Assembly (NCBI RefSeq): GCF_016648855.1
Contig: NZ_JACLQU010000002.1
Location: 145,610 to 209,609 of the forward strand
Length of the DNA: 64,000 bases
Direction: 5' to 3'
From: Streptococcus parasanguinis
GTDB taxonomy: Bacteria; Bacillota; Bacilli; Lactobacillales; Streptococcaceae
Part shown: piece by piece, positions 1 to 8,271 of the stretch
Position numbering within the stretch: the stretch's first letter is position 1
How the letters are laid out: each line of letters opens with the position of its first letter
Notes under the pieces: model-generated
What the model was told of the DNA's origin: nothing
Databases searched by the model: none
Seen by the model: only the letters and a program-made list of their open reading frames with translations
Position numbers and translations under genes: made by a program

Positions 1-1
1 G

Positions 2-1084
2 TTGACTGTGATGGAATTTATGACAGCCGTATCAGGGGTGGCTTCAGGTTGGGCTGCTTATTTCAAGGGTTTGTTGGCCAATCTTGGCTGGAGCCTGCCG
101 ACGGCTTTAAACGGGACTTTTGATCCAGCTAAGGGAACTTATGTGGATCTCTTGCCTATTTTGGTCATGGTCCTCGTCACTGCCTTAGTCCTTATGAATG
201 CAAAAGCGGTCTTACGTTTTAATTCCTTGCTGGTCTTACTCAAGTTTTCCGCTCTTGCCTTGTTTATTCTTGTTGGGATTTTTCACCTAAATCCTGCCAA
301 CTGGGCAAACTTTGCCCCTTATGGATTTGGCGAAATCTATGGTGGTCAAACAGGGATTATGTCTGGAGCTTCGCTCATGTTCTTTGCCTTTCTTGGTTTT
401 GAGTCCATTTCAATGGCGGTCGATGAAATCAAGGAACCACAAAAGAACGTTCCTCGTGGCATTGTCCTTAGTCTTTTGATCACAACTGTTCTTTATATTT
501 TGGTTACCTTAGTTTTGACTGGTATGGTTCCTTTTAAGAACTTAAATGTAGAAGACGCGGTTGCCTTTGCCCTCCGTCAGGTCGGAGCTGGCTGGGCTGG
601 AAATTATGTATCGCTGGTAGCGATTTTGACCCTGATTACCGTCTGCATTTCGATGACCTTTGCCCTTTCACGGATGATTTACAGTTTGGCGCGGGATGGT
701 CTCTTACCAAAAGCTATGAAACAGCTCGATCCAAAAACCAGAATTCCCAAAAATGCAACACTAGTAGCTGGATCGATGGCTGCCATTGCTGGTGGAGTCT
801 TTCCACTTGCAAGTATCGCTTCCTTCTTAAATATCTGTACCTTGGCTTACCTGGTTATGTTGGCCCTTGCCCTCTTGAAATTGCGCAAGGAACACGGGGC
901 TCCTGGACCTGGTGAATTTAAAACACCCTTAGTTCCAGTTTTGCCAATCCTATCGATTGTGGTCTGTCTGTCCTTTATGACCCAGTATTCCCTATCGACC
1001 TGGCTGGCCTTCGGAGTTGCTCTCCTGATCGGGGTCGGAATTTATTTTGGTTATGGGTATCGCCATTCAGAAGAAAATCAATAA
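2..1084 (+). CDS. APC-family amino acid permease (5' end outside window)
   Basis: This is the C-terminal 360 residues of an amino acid-polyamine-organocation permease; the true start lies left of the window. About nine hydrophobic segments are visible, and the stretch FFAFLGFESISMAVDEIKEP (from about residue 126) is the conserved region of the cationic amino acid transporter/YfnA branch. A second family signature, SRMIYSLARDGLLP, lies near residue 224. It should import an amino acid by proton symport at the cytoplasmic membrane, but the substrate cannot be read from sequence. A terminator follows directly, so it ends its transcription unit. Family assignment is firm; substrate is open. Confidence 0.88.
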   Translation: MTVMEFMTAVSGVASGWAAYFKGLLANLGWSLPTALNGTFDPAKGTYVDLLPILVMVLVTALVLMNAKAVLRFNSLLVLLKFSALALFILVGIFHLNPANWANFAPYGFGEIYGGQTGIMSGASLMFFAFLGFESISMAVDEIKEPQKNVPRGIVLSLLITTVLYILVTLVLTGMVPFKNLNVEDAVAFALRQVGAGWAGNYVSLVAILTLITVCISMTFALSRMIYSLARDGLLPKAMKQLDPKTRIPKNATLVAGSMAAIAGGVFPLASIASFLNICTLAYLVMLALALLKLRKEHGAPGPGEFKTPLVPVLPILSIVVCLSFMTQYSLSTWLAFGVALLIGVGIYFGYGYRHSEENQ

Positions 1085-1090
1085 AACATA

Positions 1091-1120
1091 AAAGCTAGAG
1101 TAGAAGAACTCTGGCTTTTT
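1091..1120 (+). terminator. Intrinsic terminator after APC permease
   Basis: AGCTAGAGT and ACTCTGGCT form a 9-bp stem with one G-T pair, followed by a short T-run. Confidence 0.8.
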
Positions 1121-1141
1121 GTATAGGGGAAGCTCTTTTTT

Positions 1142-1150
1142 TGGTATAAT
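1142..1150 (+). promoter_or_regulatory. Extended -10 promoter for the Tad2-like/SDR pair
   Basis: TGG directly precedes TATAAT, a full extended -10. No good -35 is seen. The Tad2-like start codon is about 39 nt downstream. Confidence 0.65.
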
Positions 1151-1188
1151 AAAGGGAGAAAGTTAACTAGATAACAAAGGAGAACATC

Positions 1189-1425
1189 ATGACATTTGAA
1201 GAGATTTTACCAGGCTTAAAGGCTAAGAAAAAATATGTACGTACAGGCTGGGGTGGAGCAGAAAACTACGTCCAATTGTTTGATACCATTGAGCAAAATG
1301 GGGTGGCTCTAGAAGTGACGCCTTATTTCCTCATCAACGTGTCTGGTGAGGGTGAAGGTTTCTCCATGTGGAGTCCAACCCCTTGTGATGTCTTAGCGAC
1401 AGATTGGGTGGAAGTCCATGACTAA
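1189..1425 (+). CDS. DUF2829 / Tad2-like domain protein
   Basis: A 78-residue protein with the DUF2829 pattern: an N-terminal MTFEEILPGLKAKKK segment, a basic-Gly-Trp motif (RTGWGG), and a C-terminal WSPTPCDVLATDWVEV segment. Phage members of this family include Tad2, which binds the signalling nucleotide of Thoeris defence; other members are simply uncharacterised. The start has a strong AAAGGAGA site. The SDR gene begins inside its last codons (8-nt overlap), so the two are translationally coupled. No phage genes lie nearby, so it may be a domesticated copy or a housekeeping member of the fold. Family call is good; function is not established. Confidence 0.72.
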   Translation: MTFEEILPGLKAKKKYVRTGWGGAENYVQLFDTIEQNGVALEVTPYFLINVSGEGEGFSMWSPTPCDVLATDWVEVHD

Positions 1426-2116
1426 AAGTGTCTTGATTACAGGCGTGAGTTCCGGGATTGGTCTGGCTCAAGCTCGCCTCTTTCTAGAAAAGGGCTACCA
1501 GGTTTATGGGGTGGACCAGGGAGCGGATCCCCAGTTGACGGGTGATTTTCACTTCTTGCAGCGGGACTTGACCCTGGATTTGGCGCCGATTTTTGATTGG
1601 TGTCCTCAGGTGGAGATTTTGTGCAATACAGCCGGAGTTTTGGATGATTACAAACCGCTTCTGGAACAAAGCGTTCAGGATATTCAGGAGATCTTTGAGA
1701 TCAATTATGTGACTCCGGTAGAGCTGACGCGGCATTATCTGACTCAAATGTTGGAGAATAAAAAAGGTATCATCATCAATATGTGCTCCATTGCTTCTAG
1801 CCTGGCAGGAGGAGGCGGTCACGCTTATACCTCGTCTAAGCATGCTCTAGCGGGCTTTACCAAGCAGTTGGCCCTGGATTATGCAGAAGCTGGGATTCAG
1901 GTCTTTGGCATCGCGCCAGGTGCTGTCAAAACAGGCATGACCGCAGCGGACTTTGAACCAGGTGGTCTGGCAGACTGGGTAGCAAATGAAACACCGATCA
2001 AACGCTGGATTGAGCCAGAGGAAGTGGCAGAAGTCAGTCTCTTTTTGGCTAGTGGGAAGTCCTCTGCTATGCAGGGACAACTCCTGACCATTGATGGTGG
2101 CTGGAGTTTGAAGTAG
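1418..2116 (+). CDS. Short-chain dehydrogenase/reductase (SDR)
   Basis: Classical SDR of 232 residues, close to the usual 240-250. The nucleotide-binding TGxxxGIG motif is at residues 8-15, NTAG follows after the fourth strand, and the catalytic Ser124-Tyr137-Lys141 set (YxxxK) is intact. These enzymes carry out NAD(P)-dependent oxidoreduction; relatives are often annotated as 3-oxoacyl-ACP reductase, but fatty-acid synthesis genes are absent here and the substrate is unknown. It overlaps the Tad2-like gene by 8 nt and is co-transcribed with it. Confidence 0.85.
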   Translation: MTKSVLITGVSSGIGLAQARLFLEKGYQVYGVDQGADPQLTGDFHFLQRDLTLDLAPIFDWCPQVEILCNTAGVLDDYKPLLEQSVQDIQEIFEINYVTPVELTRHYLTQMLENKKGIIINMCSIASSLAGGGGHAYTSSKHALAGFTKQLALDYAEAGIQVFGIAPGAVKTGMTAADFEPGGLADWVANETPIKRWIEPEEVAEVSLFLASGKSSAMQGQLLTIDGGWSLK

Positions 2117-2143
2117 AGAACTGAGAAAGCAGGAGGTTAAAGC

Positions 2144-2476
2144 ATGCACGAATATGATTTTGGTTTTTCCTTACCGAAAGGATATCAGGTATTTCTTGAT
2201 GACTTAGGGGATCAGCCAGGTTATGACATTGGTGAGACAGGTATTTGTCTCTATGCTAAAGAAGATCTTACCGAACGCAATCAAACCTACCAGATTGATG
2301 AGGATGAACCAGATTTCTTTATGATCGGTCAAGATGGGGATCTGGCCTATTTCCTCAAAAAGAATGGGGACGATAGCATTTATGAAAATGATCTAGGTGC
2401 GCTAGGTTCTCTCGAAATGCAAAAGGTAGCTGAATCAATTACAGACTTTATTAATCAGATCTTGCAGGAGAAGTAA
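2144..2476 (+). CDS. Small acidic protein, possibly SUKH (SMI1/KNR4)-like
   Basis: A 110-residue acidic protein behind an AGGAGG ribosome site. The central DFFMIGQDGDLAYFLKK stretch resembles the conserved strand region of SUKH-superfamily proteins, many of which are immunity proteins against polymorphic toxins. The N-terminal helix typical of SUKH is not obvious, so the match is partial. It lies 27 nt after the SDR gene and is probably co-transcribed with it. No toxin gene is adjacent. Treat the family as tentative. Confidence 0.5.
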   Translation: MHEYDFGFSLPKGYQVFLDDLGDQPGYDIGETGICLYAKEDLTERNQTYQIDEDEPDFFMIGQDGDLAYFLKKNGDDSIYENDLGALGSLEMQKVAESITDFINQILQEK

Positions 2477-2493
2477 GATAGAAATAGAAAGGG

Positions 2494-2543
2494 GACTGAG
2501 AAAGATAGCTGCAAAAAGCTCGTCGATTTACTCAGTCTTTTTT
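2494..2543 (+). terminator. Intrinsic terminator
   Basis: GACTGAG pairs with CTCAGTC across a 30-nt loop that may fold further, followed by seven T residues. Confidence 0.65.
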
Positions 2544-2653
2544 AAAAAATTTTTTAAAAAATCTTTTCTCATTCATTTTGGATTCATCTTTCTTAGATAA
2601 AATAGAATCATCAAGAAGAACTTGATAAGAAAAAAAGAAAGTTGGTAACTAAC

Positions 2654-3223
2654 ATGAAAAAATCAATTAAACAAAAAGCCGTTGCAAGTCTCGCAATCTT
2701 CTCTCTATCAACTGCCGCTCTAGGCTCTGTAGTAGCCTTTGCCGATACTGGAACAAGTAAAAAGACTACTTCTTCAACAGTGACTGCATCTGTCACCCTT
2801 GCACAAGCTCAAGAAAAAGCTCTGAAAGAAGCTAAGGGTGGAAAAGTGATTGGCTACGAGCAAGAAGAAAAACATGGAAAAGCAGTGTATGAAGTGACCA
2901 TCTTGGATGGAAAAAATGAAAAAGAATATAAGATCGATGGCCAGTCTGGTGCTATCTTGAAGTCAAAAACTAAGGATCTGAGTCAGGATCGTGAAGATCA
3001 GCAATTAATCGGAGCAAGTGTTCAGTTGGACTTGGCTAAGGTAGAGAGCCAGCTGAAATCAAAATACTCGAATGCTAGTATCGAAAAAGTAGAGTTAGAT
3101 GTAGAAGATGGTAAACTTGTCTATAGCGTTAGCTTGCGAGAAGGCAATCAAAAAAATGAGTTAGAGTTAGATGCCAATACAGGTACCGTATTGGAAGAAG
3201 ATGTGGAGCTGGATCACGATTAA
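2654..3223 (+). CDS. Secreted PepSY-domain protein
   Basis: The ATG at 2654 begins a typical signal peptide (MKKSIKQK, then a hydrophobic core ending in VVAFAD); a TTG 12 nt upstream is less likely. The exported part holds two PepSY-like repeats, one around residues 50-100 (AQEKALKEAKGGKVIGYE ... GQSGAILK) and one around 125-185 ending in DANTGTVLEED. PepSY domains are thought to restrain peptidases or sense the envelope. It sits just upstream of a response regulator/histidine kinase pair but has its own terminator. A role as target or modulator of that system is inference from position. Confidence 0.8.
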   Translation: MKKSIKQKAVASLAIFSLSTAALGSVVAFADTGTSKKTTSSTVTASVTLAQAQEKALKEAKGGKVIGYEQEEKHGKAVYEVTILDGKNEKEYKIDGQSGAILKSKTKDLSQDREDQQLIGASVQLDLAKVESQLKSKYSNASIEKVELDVEDGKLVYSVSLREGNQKNELELDANTGTVLEEDVELDHD

Positions 3224-3233
3224 CTAGAGTAAG

Positions 3234-3267
3234 ATCTCGACTAGGCTTTTCCTAGCCGAGATTTTTT
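3234..3267 (+). terminator. Intrinsic terminator after PepSY gene
   Basis: ATCTCGACTAGG pairs with CCTAGCCGAGAT (one mismatch), followed by six T residues. Confidence 0.85.
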
Positions 3268-3276
3268 ATGGAAGCA

Positions 3277-3285
3277 TGGTATAAT
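3277..3285 (+). promoter_or_regulatory. Extended -10 promoter of two-component system
   Basis: TGG plus TATAAT, 27 nt before the response-regulator ATG. Confidence 0.65.
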
Positions 3286-3312
3286 AAGGGAAGAAATTTG
3301 GAGTAAGTGGCT

Positions 3313-3987
3313 ATGAAAGTATTAGTGATTGAAGACGAAGTAGATTTGAATCGTAGCATCGTTAAATTACTGAAAACCCAGCAGTATAGTGTTGATGCGG
3401 CCTATGATGGTCAGGAGGCCTTGGACTACATTCGTGTGTCCCAGTATGACGTGATTATTTCAGATATTATGATGCCGCAGCTAGATGGTTTGGGGGTATT
3501 GAGCTACTTGAGAAATCATCAGATTAAGACCCCAGTTCTGATGCTAACGGCTAAAGATAGCCTAGAAGACAAGGTAACAGGACTGGATGCTGGTGCAGAC
3601 GACTACTTGGTCAAACCCTTTGAATTTGATGAATTACTGGCTCGGATTCGCGTCATGCTGAGACGAAATAATCGAGAAAACTTGACCAACCTGGTCCAAT
3701 TTGGTGACTATTCCTTAGACCTGGCAAAAAAGACCATCCAACACAAGGGTGTTTTGGTTGACCTGACTTCCAAGGAGTATGAGTTACTAGAGTGTCTGGT
3801 GCGCCATCCCAATGTGGTTTTAAGTCGGGAACAGATTCGTGAGCATATTTGGGATTTTGATTATGTTGGAGAGTCTAATATCATTGATGTTTTAGTCAAG
3901 AATATCCGCAAAAAATTAGGTAATCCATCGATTATTCAGACAAAAAGGGGGATGGGCTATGTTTTCAAAAATGAAGAAGGACTCTAA
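3313..3987 (+). CDS. OmpR/PhoB-family response regulator
   Basis: A receiver domain occupies residues 1-115, with the acidic pocket at Asp8, the phospho-acceptor Asp51 (ISDIMMP) and the conserved Lys in VKPFEF. A C-terminal winged-helix DNA-binding domain ends in the usual KRGMGYVF. I chose ATG 3313 because GGAG lies 9 nt upstream; a GTG at 3307 is only 3 nt from it. The partner kinase starts 29 nt before the stop. Target genes are unknown; the adjacent PepSY gene is a candidate. Confidence 0.9.
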   Translation: MKVLVIEDEVDLNRSIVKLLKTQQYSVDAAYDGQEALDYIRVSQYDVIISDIMMPQLDGLGVLSYLRNHQIKTPVLMLTAKDSLEDKVTGLDAGADDYLVKPFEFDELLARIRVMLRRNNRENLTNLVQFGDYSLDLAKKTIQHKGVLVDLTSKEYELLECLVRHPNVVLSREQIREHIWDFDYVGESNIIDVLVKNIRKKLGNPSIIQTKRGMGYVFKNEEGL

Positions 3988-5317
3988 GTCTCCCTCCATC
4001 GTTTCTAAGGTGACATTGTGGTATACCCTCTTTGTTTCTTTTCTCTTTGTTCTTATGTTTTGTGCTTCTTTTATCATTTCCGGAGCCTGGTCCAGCTATA
4101 GCTCACGTGGGGAACTGGAGCAGAAGACCATGGAAGTAGCTTCAGACCTTGAGGAATTTGAGCCCTTTGATGACGGCAATTATTTTGCACTCTACAATCA
4201 AAACATGAAGTTGGAGCAGGGTGCTCTGCCAAGTGGCTTTGATATCAATGCTGGCTTTGAGTCTGGGAAATTGTCGACGTATACCTCTTCCCAAGCAACC
4301 TATTATTATTTTGATGTCTATAATGAAAGTGAGGGCAAATGGATACGGGGCGTGCGCCTTGCTTCTGGTCTAGGAAGAGAATTAAGTATCTTTTTTCTTT
4401 CCTTGGCCATTCTAGCTCCTCTGTCCATCCTTGGGATGGCCTGGGGTGGACGTCGGATCCTTCGTAAGGCCTTTCTGCCGATCAGAGAGGTGACCCAAAT
4501 GGCAGAGGAAATTGCAGAGAGCGGAGACTACAGTAAGCGCGTGTCGACCGAGCATCAGAAGGATTATGTAGAAACGTCTCGTCTTACCAAGGTCTTTAAT
4601 AATTTGATTTCTTCTGTTCAGTCGACTTTTGAGAAAGAAAAGCAATTCAACCAAAATGTATCCCATGAGTTGCGGACCCCTCTGTCAGTCATCGTTTCGG
4701 AGAGTGAGTTTGGCTCCAAATATGCAGATAACCTAGAGGAGACCAAGGAATCTTTGACGGTCATTCATCGGCAGGCTAAATTAATGAAATCGATGACCGA
4801 GCAGATCTTGGAAATATCCAAGACCCAACACCTGCAGTGGTCGGATTTAAAACCCGTTTGTCTATCAACCCTGGTGTCAGATTATTGTCAGGGACAGGAA
4901 AGAAAGTGGGGCGAAAGCCCCATAGCCTTTGAAGTGAGCATTCAGCCGGACCTCTGGATTCAGGGGGATGCTGTTTTGGTCACTCGGATGCTGGATAATC
5001 TATTGAGCAATGCAGTGAAATTTACCAAGACCAAGGTTGCCATCCACTTGGTGGCTAGTCCAGCTGGTGCTGTTCTCAAGGTAGCGGATGATGGGATTGG
5101 GATAGCGCCAGACCATTTGAGCAAGATTTGGGATCGCTTCTATCAGGTGGAGGATTCTCGGAACAAGGGCCTCAATAGTGGTATCGGACTTGGGTTGTCC
5201 TTTATTAAGGACATTGCAGACCTCCATCGAGCAGAGGTGAAAATCATCTCTGAAGAAGGAAAAGGAAGTCTCTTTCGTGTGACTTTCCCACAGATCCAGG
5301 ACAAGACTTCTGTCTAA
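3959..5317 (+). CDS. Membrane sensor histidine kinase
   Basis: A 452-residue kinase in the order TM1 (about residues 18-45), extracellular sensor of about 95 residues, TM2 (about 140-162), HAMP linker, dimerisation domain with His236 (VSHELRTPLS), and ATPase domain with N-box (DNLLSNAVKF), G1 (DDGIGIAP) and G2 (GIGLGLS). It starts at ATG 3959, inside the regulator gene, behind an AGGGGG site, which implies translational coupling. The ligand is not evident. Confidence 0.9.
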   Translation: MFSKMKKDSKSPSIVSKVTLWYTLFVSFLFVLMFCASFIISGAWSSYSSRGELEQKTMEVASDLEEFEPFDDGNYFALYNQNMKLEQGALPSGFDINAGFESGKLSTYTSSQATYYYFDVYNESEGKWIRGVRLASGLGRELSIFFLSLAILAPLSILGMAWGGRRILRKAFLPIREVTQMAEEIAESGDYSKRVSTEHQKDYVETSRLTKVFNNLISSVQSTFEKEKQFNQNVSHELRTPLSVIVSESEFGSKYADNLEETKESLTVIHRQAKLMKSMTEQILEISKTQHLQWSDLKPVCLSTLVSDYCQGQERKWGESPIAFEVSIQPDLWIQGDAVLVTRMLDNLLSNAVKFTKTKVAIHLVASPAGAVLKVADDGIGIAPDHLSKIWDRFYQVEDSRNKGLNSGIGLGLSFIKDIADLHRAEVKIISEEGKGSLFRVTFPQIQDKTSV

Positions 5318-5381
5318 GACGGTTGATTGAGCGATCAGTATGGGTTGAAAAGGGAAAATAATAAAGTGAAATAATAAGGAT

Positions 5382-5415
5382 AAAATGAGTCTAGTAAAAC
5401 CGCTAGGCTCATTTT
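5382..5415 (+). terminator. Hairpin terminator, near-symmetric
   Basis: AAAATGAGTCTAG pairs with CTAGGCTCATTTT, so A- and T-rich flanks could serve either direction. Confidence 0.7.
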
Positions 5416-5445
5416 CTGTTTTAGCTTTATGGAAAGGGAATCTTA

Positions 5446-5454
5446 TGGTATGAT
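5446..5454 (+). promoter_or_regulatory. Extended -10 promoter of accessory cluster
   Basis: TGG plus TATGAT, about 65 nt before the SUKH gene. Confidence 0.5.
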
Positions 5455-5518
5455 AGCCTAAAAGGGACCTGTAATATGGAGGTCAAACTATGGAAAGTGA
5501 GACTAAAAAGGAGAAGAG

Positions 5519-5938
5519 ATGCTCGTATTGACAGACACAGATCCAGCTGTTTCAAGAGAAGACCTGTTACAATTTGAGGAGTTTCTTGGAAAGAACTTGC
5601 CGGAAGCCATGAAGGATTTTTATCTCAAGTACAACGGTGGCCAGCCCCAAGTAAGGGGTGTTCACGATGATTATCATCTCTTTCCTTTCAATTCCTTTGA
5701 CTCACTTGAGGAGATAAGGAAGTCTCTTACCTGGTTTGACGATGAGGCTGTGCCTGCGGGATTTAAGGCTACAGACCTTCTCCATTTTGCCTATGATCCT
5801 GGATCGGGCAACTATGCTCTTTCTTTAAGGGCAGAAGATTATGGCAAGGTGTACTTCTATGTTTTAGAAGAAAAAGCTGAGTTGTATGGTCAATGGCCAT
5901 CTTTTGAGGTTTTTTTGAATTCATTTGTTGAAGAGTGA
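5519..5938 (+). CDS. SMI1/KNR4 (SUKH) family immunity-type protein
   Basis: A 139-residue SUKH protein: an N-terminal helix with LPEAMKDFYLKYNGG, the motif that defines the family, then a strand-rich part with FAYDPGSGNYALSL and a C-terminal WPSFEVFLNSFVEE. SUKH proteins commonly neutralise nuclease or other polymorphic toxins delivered by neighbouring cells. The start has AAGGAG. The next gene down is a damaged Imm51-like immunity gene with a similar upstream sequence, so this looks like an immunity-gene store without a toxin in view. Confidence 0.82.
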   Translation: MLVLTDTDPAVSREDLLQFEEFLGKNLPEAMKDFYLKYNGGQPQVRGVHDDYHLFPFNSFDSLEEIRKSLTWFDDEAVPAGFKATDLLHFAYDPGSGNYALSLRAEDYGKVYFYVLEEKAELYGQWPSFEVFLNSFVEE

Positions 5939-5951
5939 GGCTAAAAAGGAG

Positions 5952-6319
5952 ATGGATTACGAAAACATAAATGAAATAATTGCCCCTTTTAACTTGCATG
6001 TTTATGATGAGAATCCTCAAAATGTTCGAGGGTCGTTTATTTATTACCCAGATGGAGAATATAGACAGGAAGTGTTTGACACCCGAGAAGAGGAGGGATT
6101 TGAGGAAATGGCTATGTTTGGGTATCCTTGGCTTTGGTATTTTTGGAGGAAAAAATGCCTGAATTAAGCGATGCAATAGATTTTGATCCTGAAGGAAGTA
6201 TGTTTTGTCCCTATTCTTCCAAGGTAGACGCCTTGTCTAGATTTGCTCTTGGCTTTAAAGACTTTTGTGATGATATCGAAGCTATGAAAGACTTGTGCAG
6301 TCGAGCAGAGTTGGATTAA
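5952..6319 (+). pseudogene. Imm51-like immunity gene with a frameshift
   Basis: The gene is split between two frames. Frame one runs from ATG 5952 through ...EVFDTREEEGFE; at about 6104-6106 it goes out of frame and ends at 6167. The second frame continues as GNGYVWVSLALVFLEEKMPEL and ends ...MKDLCSRAELD at 6319. Restoring one G at the GAGG run joins them into a single 122-residue protein with the GNGY-W-L and C-terminal AELD features I associate with Imm51-type immunity proteins. AAGGAG abuts the ATG with no spacer, which would also weaken translation. Either a true decayed gene or a base-call error. Confidence 0.68.
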
Positions 6320-6369
6320 TTGACTAAAATTGTTTTAAATTATTGGGAAGATAATAGAAAGGATTTCAG

Positions 6370-6975
6370 ATGAAGTTACCAGAAGTAGTTGAGCTAGTGA
6401 AAAATCATTCAGACCTACATCTCTATTTAGAAAAAATTTTAAAAAAGAATAAGAAGACCCAAGTTAGTTATCTCGAATCACTGAATCATCTGGCCTATTT
6501 ACTTTATCTGGATGGCCAAGAGGAAATGGCTAAGGAATTATTAGATCGTATCATACAAGTTCCATTTGAAGGGAATTATAACACCTGGACCTTTGTTGAT
6601 AGCTCTCTGGTTTTATTGGCCTATATGGAAAGAGAGGTAGAAAATCAGGTAATCGTCTATAAAAAACTCCTTTTATCCCCATTAGAACAAGGGGAGGAAT
6701 CCACTCAAAAAATTAGAAGGAGAGTTCATCAGAGATTTTTGAATGGTGATAGCTTGGAGCAAAAGCTTGCAAAAATCGAGCAGGCTTCAAGTCCTGAATC
6801 GGAAATGGAACGCCGTTTGCTATACTTGACAGATTTATTGAAGATTCACCTTTTTATTGATGAGTCAACTTGTGAAGAGACAGATATCCAAGCAAAAATC
6901 GAAGAGAATATGGCGATACTAAAGAAGTATGTCAAGGCGCATGAAATCTATAGCCTCTTTCCTTTTAAGGGATAG
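6370..6975 (+). CDS. Helical hypothetical protein (possibly DUF6707)
   Basis: A 201-residue soluble protein, almost entirely predicted helix, with TPR-like spacing of hydrophobic residues (LNHLAYLLYLDGQEEMAKELLDR, residues about 39-61). No catalytic motif or export signal is seen. It resembles streptococcal proteins I recall as DUF6707, a call that needs a profile search. It follows the damaged immunity gene in the same direction with its own AAAGGA site; membership in the immunity cluster is a guess from position. Confidence 0.5.
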   Translation: MKLPEVVELVKNHSDLHLYLEKILKKNKKTQVSYLESLNHLAYLLYLDGQEEMAKELLDRIIQVPFEGNYNTWTFVDSSLVLLAYMEREVENQVIVYKKLLLSPLEQGEESTQKIRRRVHQRFLNGDSLEQKLAKIEQASSPESEMERRLLYLTDLLKIHLFIDESTCEETDIQAKIEENMAILKKYVKAHEIYSLFPFKG

Positions 6976-7014
6976 GGTAAGTTATTGATCTTGGACTTTT
7001 AGAAGGAGTAGAAT

Positions 7015-7494
7015 ATGGAAATCAAAAAACACTTTGGTGTCTATGGCGTTTGCTATGAGAATGGGAAATTGCTTTGCATTGAAAAAACAAGAGGCCCCTA
7101 TCAACATCGTTTTGATCTACCGGGTGGTAGTCAGGAACTCGGTGAGGGGTTGACAGAAACCCTCAAGAGAGAAGTTCTTGAAGAGACAGGATATTCTCTT
7201 AGCAGTTATTCAAATCCTAGGATTTATGACGTGCTGGTTCAAGAAGAGGGGCAAGACTTCGCTGTACATCATATCATGGCCTTTTATGATGTAGTGCTCG
7301 ATTTTGAGAGCTCTCAACAATCCCTTCCTCAGGAGGTTCTTGATGGAAGCAATGATTCAGCAAATGTCATTTGGCTGAATTTGGAAGCAATTACCGAAGA
7401 AAATGCCTCGCCTTTAGTATTAAAAGTGAAGGCAGAGTTACGAGGAATTCCTGAATTAGAACTGACAAGTTATAGGAATTGGAAGGTAAAATAG
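7015..7494 (+). CDS. Nudix hydrolase
   Basis: A 159-residue Nudix protein with a complete Nudix box beginning GGSQELGEGLTETLKREVLE and ending ETGY (residues about 41-64); the metal-binding REVLEE core is intact. Nudix enzymes cleave nucleoside diphosphates linked to another group; the substrate cannot be inferred. AGAAGGAG provides a good ribosome site. The GNAT gene begins 7 nt after its stop, so the two are one unit. Confidence 0.88.
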   Translation: MEIKKHFGVYGVCYENGKLLCIEKTRGPYQHRFDLPGGSQELGEGLTETLKREVLEETGYSLSSYSNPRIYDVLVQEEGQDFAVHHIMAFYDVVLDFESSQQSLPQEVLDGSNDSANVIWLNLEAITEENASPLVLKVKAELRGIPELELTSYRNWKVK

Positions 7495-7501
7495 AGGGAT
7501 A

Positions 7502-8230
7502 ATGGAACTATTTAAAACATGGAAGAAATGTATGGTTCTCTATGGTCTTAAATCTCAAATCGGGACTGTTTATCGAAACAGTGATAGGACAACGATTTTT
7601 TATGATATTGGGAATTTTCTATACCTAGCAGGGGAGTTAGATTCCAGATTTTGGGAAGATTTTGTTAGGCAATATGGTTTAGATTATAAGATTATTATTT
7701 CAGAAGACACTAAGTGGCAAGATTTTCTGCATCAGCAAGTTGGGTTAATTTCTTTTACTCGCTATTCTTTTAAAGATAAGGCAAATTTTCAAGTTGAATT
7801 TCTAAATGATCTAGTTAGTCAGTTAGAGAAAGGTTGCAATATTGTACCTATTGATAATCGTATTTATAACTGCCTTTCTGAGGAAGAATGGTCACAAGAT
7901 TTACAGGGGGATTTTGAGTCCTACCAGGATTTTGCTTTAAAAGGTGGATTTGGCTTTGTGATTCTTAAAAATAATGAAGTGATTGCTGGGATTTCCTCAG
8001 GGTTAGTTTACCGTGAAGCAGTTGAAGTGGAAGTTGCAACTAGACCAAACGAACAAGGAAATGGATTTGCTAAAAAACTTGGTGCTGCAATGATTCTAGA
8101 GAGTTTAAACAGAGATATGTTTCCACTTTGGGATGCTCATAACGAGGCTTCCAAAAAAGTAGCAGAATTTTTAGGATATGAGTTAGTTGAACCTTATGAA
8201 GCTTTTGAACTAGAGGAAAGTGTCGTATAA
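7502..8230 (+). CDS. GNAT-family N-acetyltransferase
   Basis: A 242-residue protein with an unusual N-terminal half and a C-terminal GNAT fold: VEVEVATRPNEQGNGFAKKL (about 181-200) is the acetyl-CoA pyrophosphate loop and LWDAHNEASKKVAEFLGYE is the closing strand-helix. The length and layout fit the GNAT_acetyltran group (PF12746 type). The acceptor is unknown. It follows the Nudix gene by 7 nt. The base composition is more AT-rich than in the flanking core genes. Confidence 0.78.
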   Translation: MELFKTWKKCMVLYGLKSQIGTVYRNSDRTTIFYDIGNFLYLAGELDSRFWEDFVRQYGLDYKIIISEDTKWQDFLHQQVGLISFTRYSFKDKANFQVEFLNDLVSQLEKGCNIVPIDNRIYNCLSEEEWSQDLQGDFESYQDFALKGGFGFVILKNNEVIAGISSGLVYREAVEVEVATRPNEQGNGFAKKLGAAMILESLNRDMFPLWDAHNEASKKVAEFLGYELVEPYEAFELEESVV

Positions 8231-8231
8231 T
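8205..8231 (+). promoter_or_regulatory. Possible promoter for PEP-barrel gene
   Basis: TTGAAC, a 15-nt spacer and TATAAT lie over the GNAT stop codon. The spacer is short, so the call is weak. Confidence 0.35.
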
Positions 8232-8271
8232 GATATCTGATATTGTATCTTTTAAGACGAGGTGAATGAAC

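Noticed and set aside
5980..6162. Separate 60-codon ORF over the Imm51 region
   Set aside because: It is a third frame across the damaged gene with no ribosome site.
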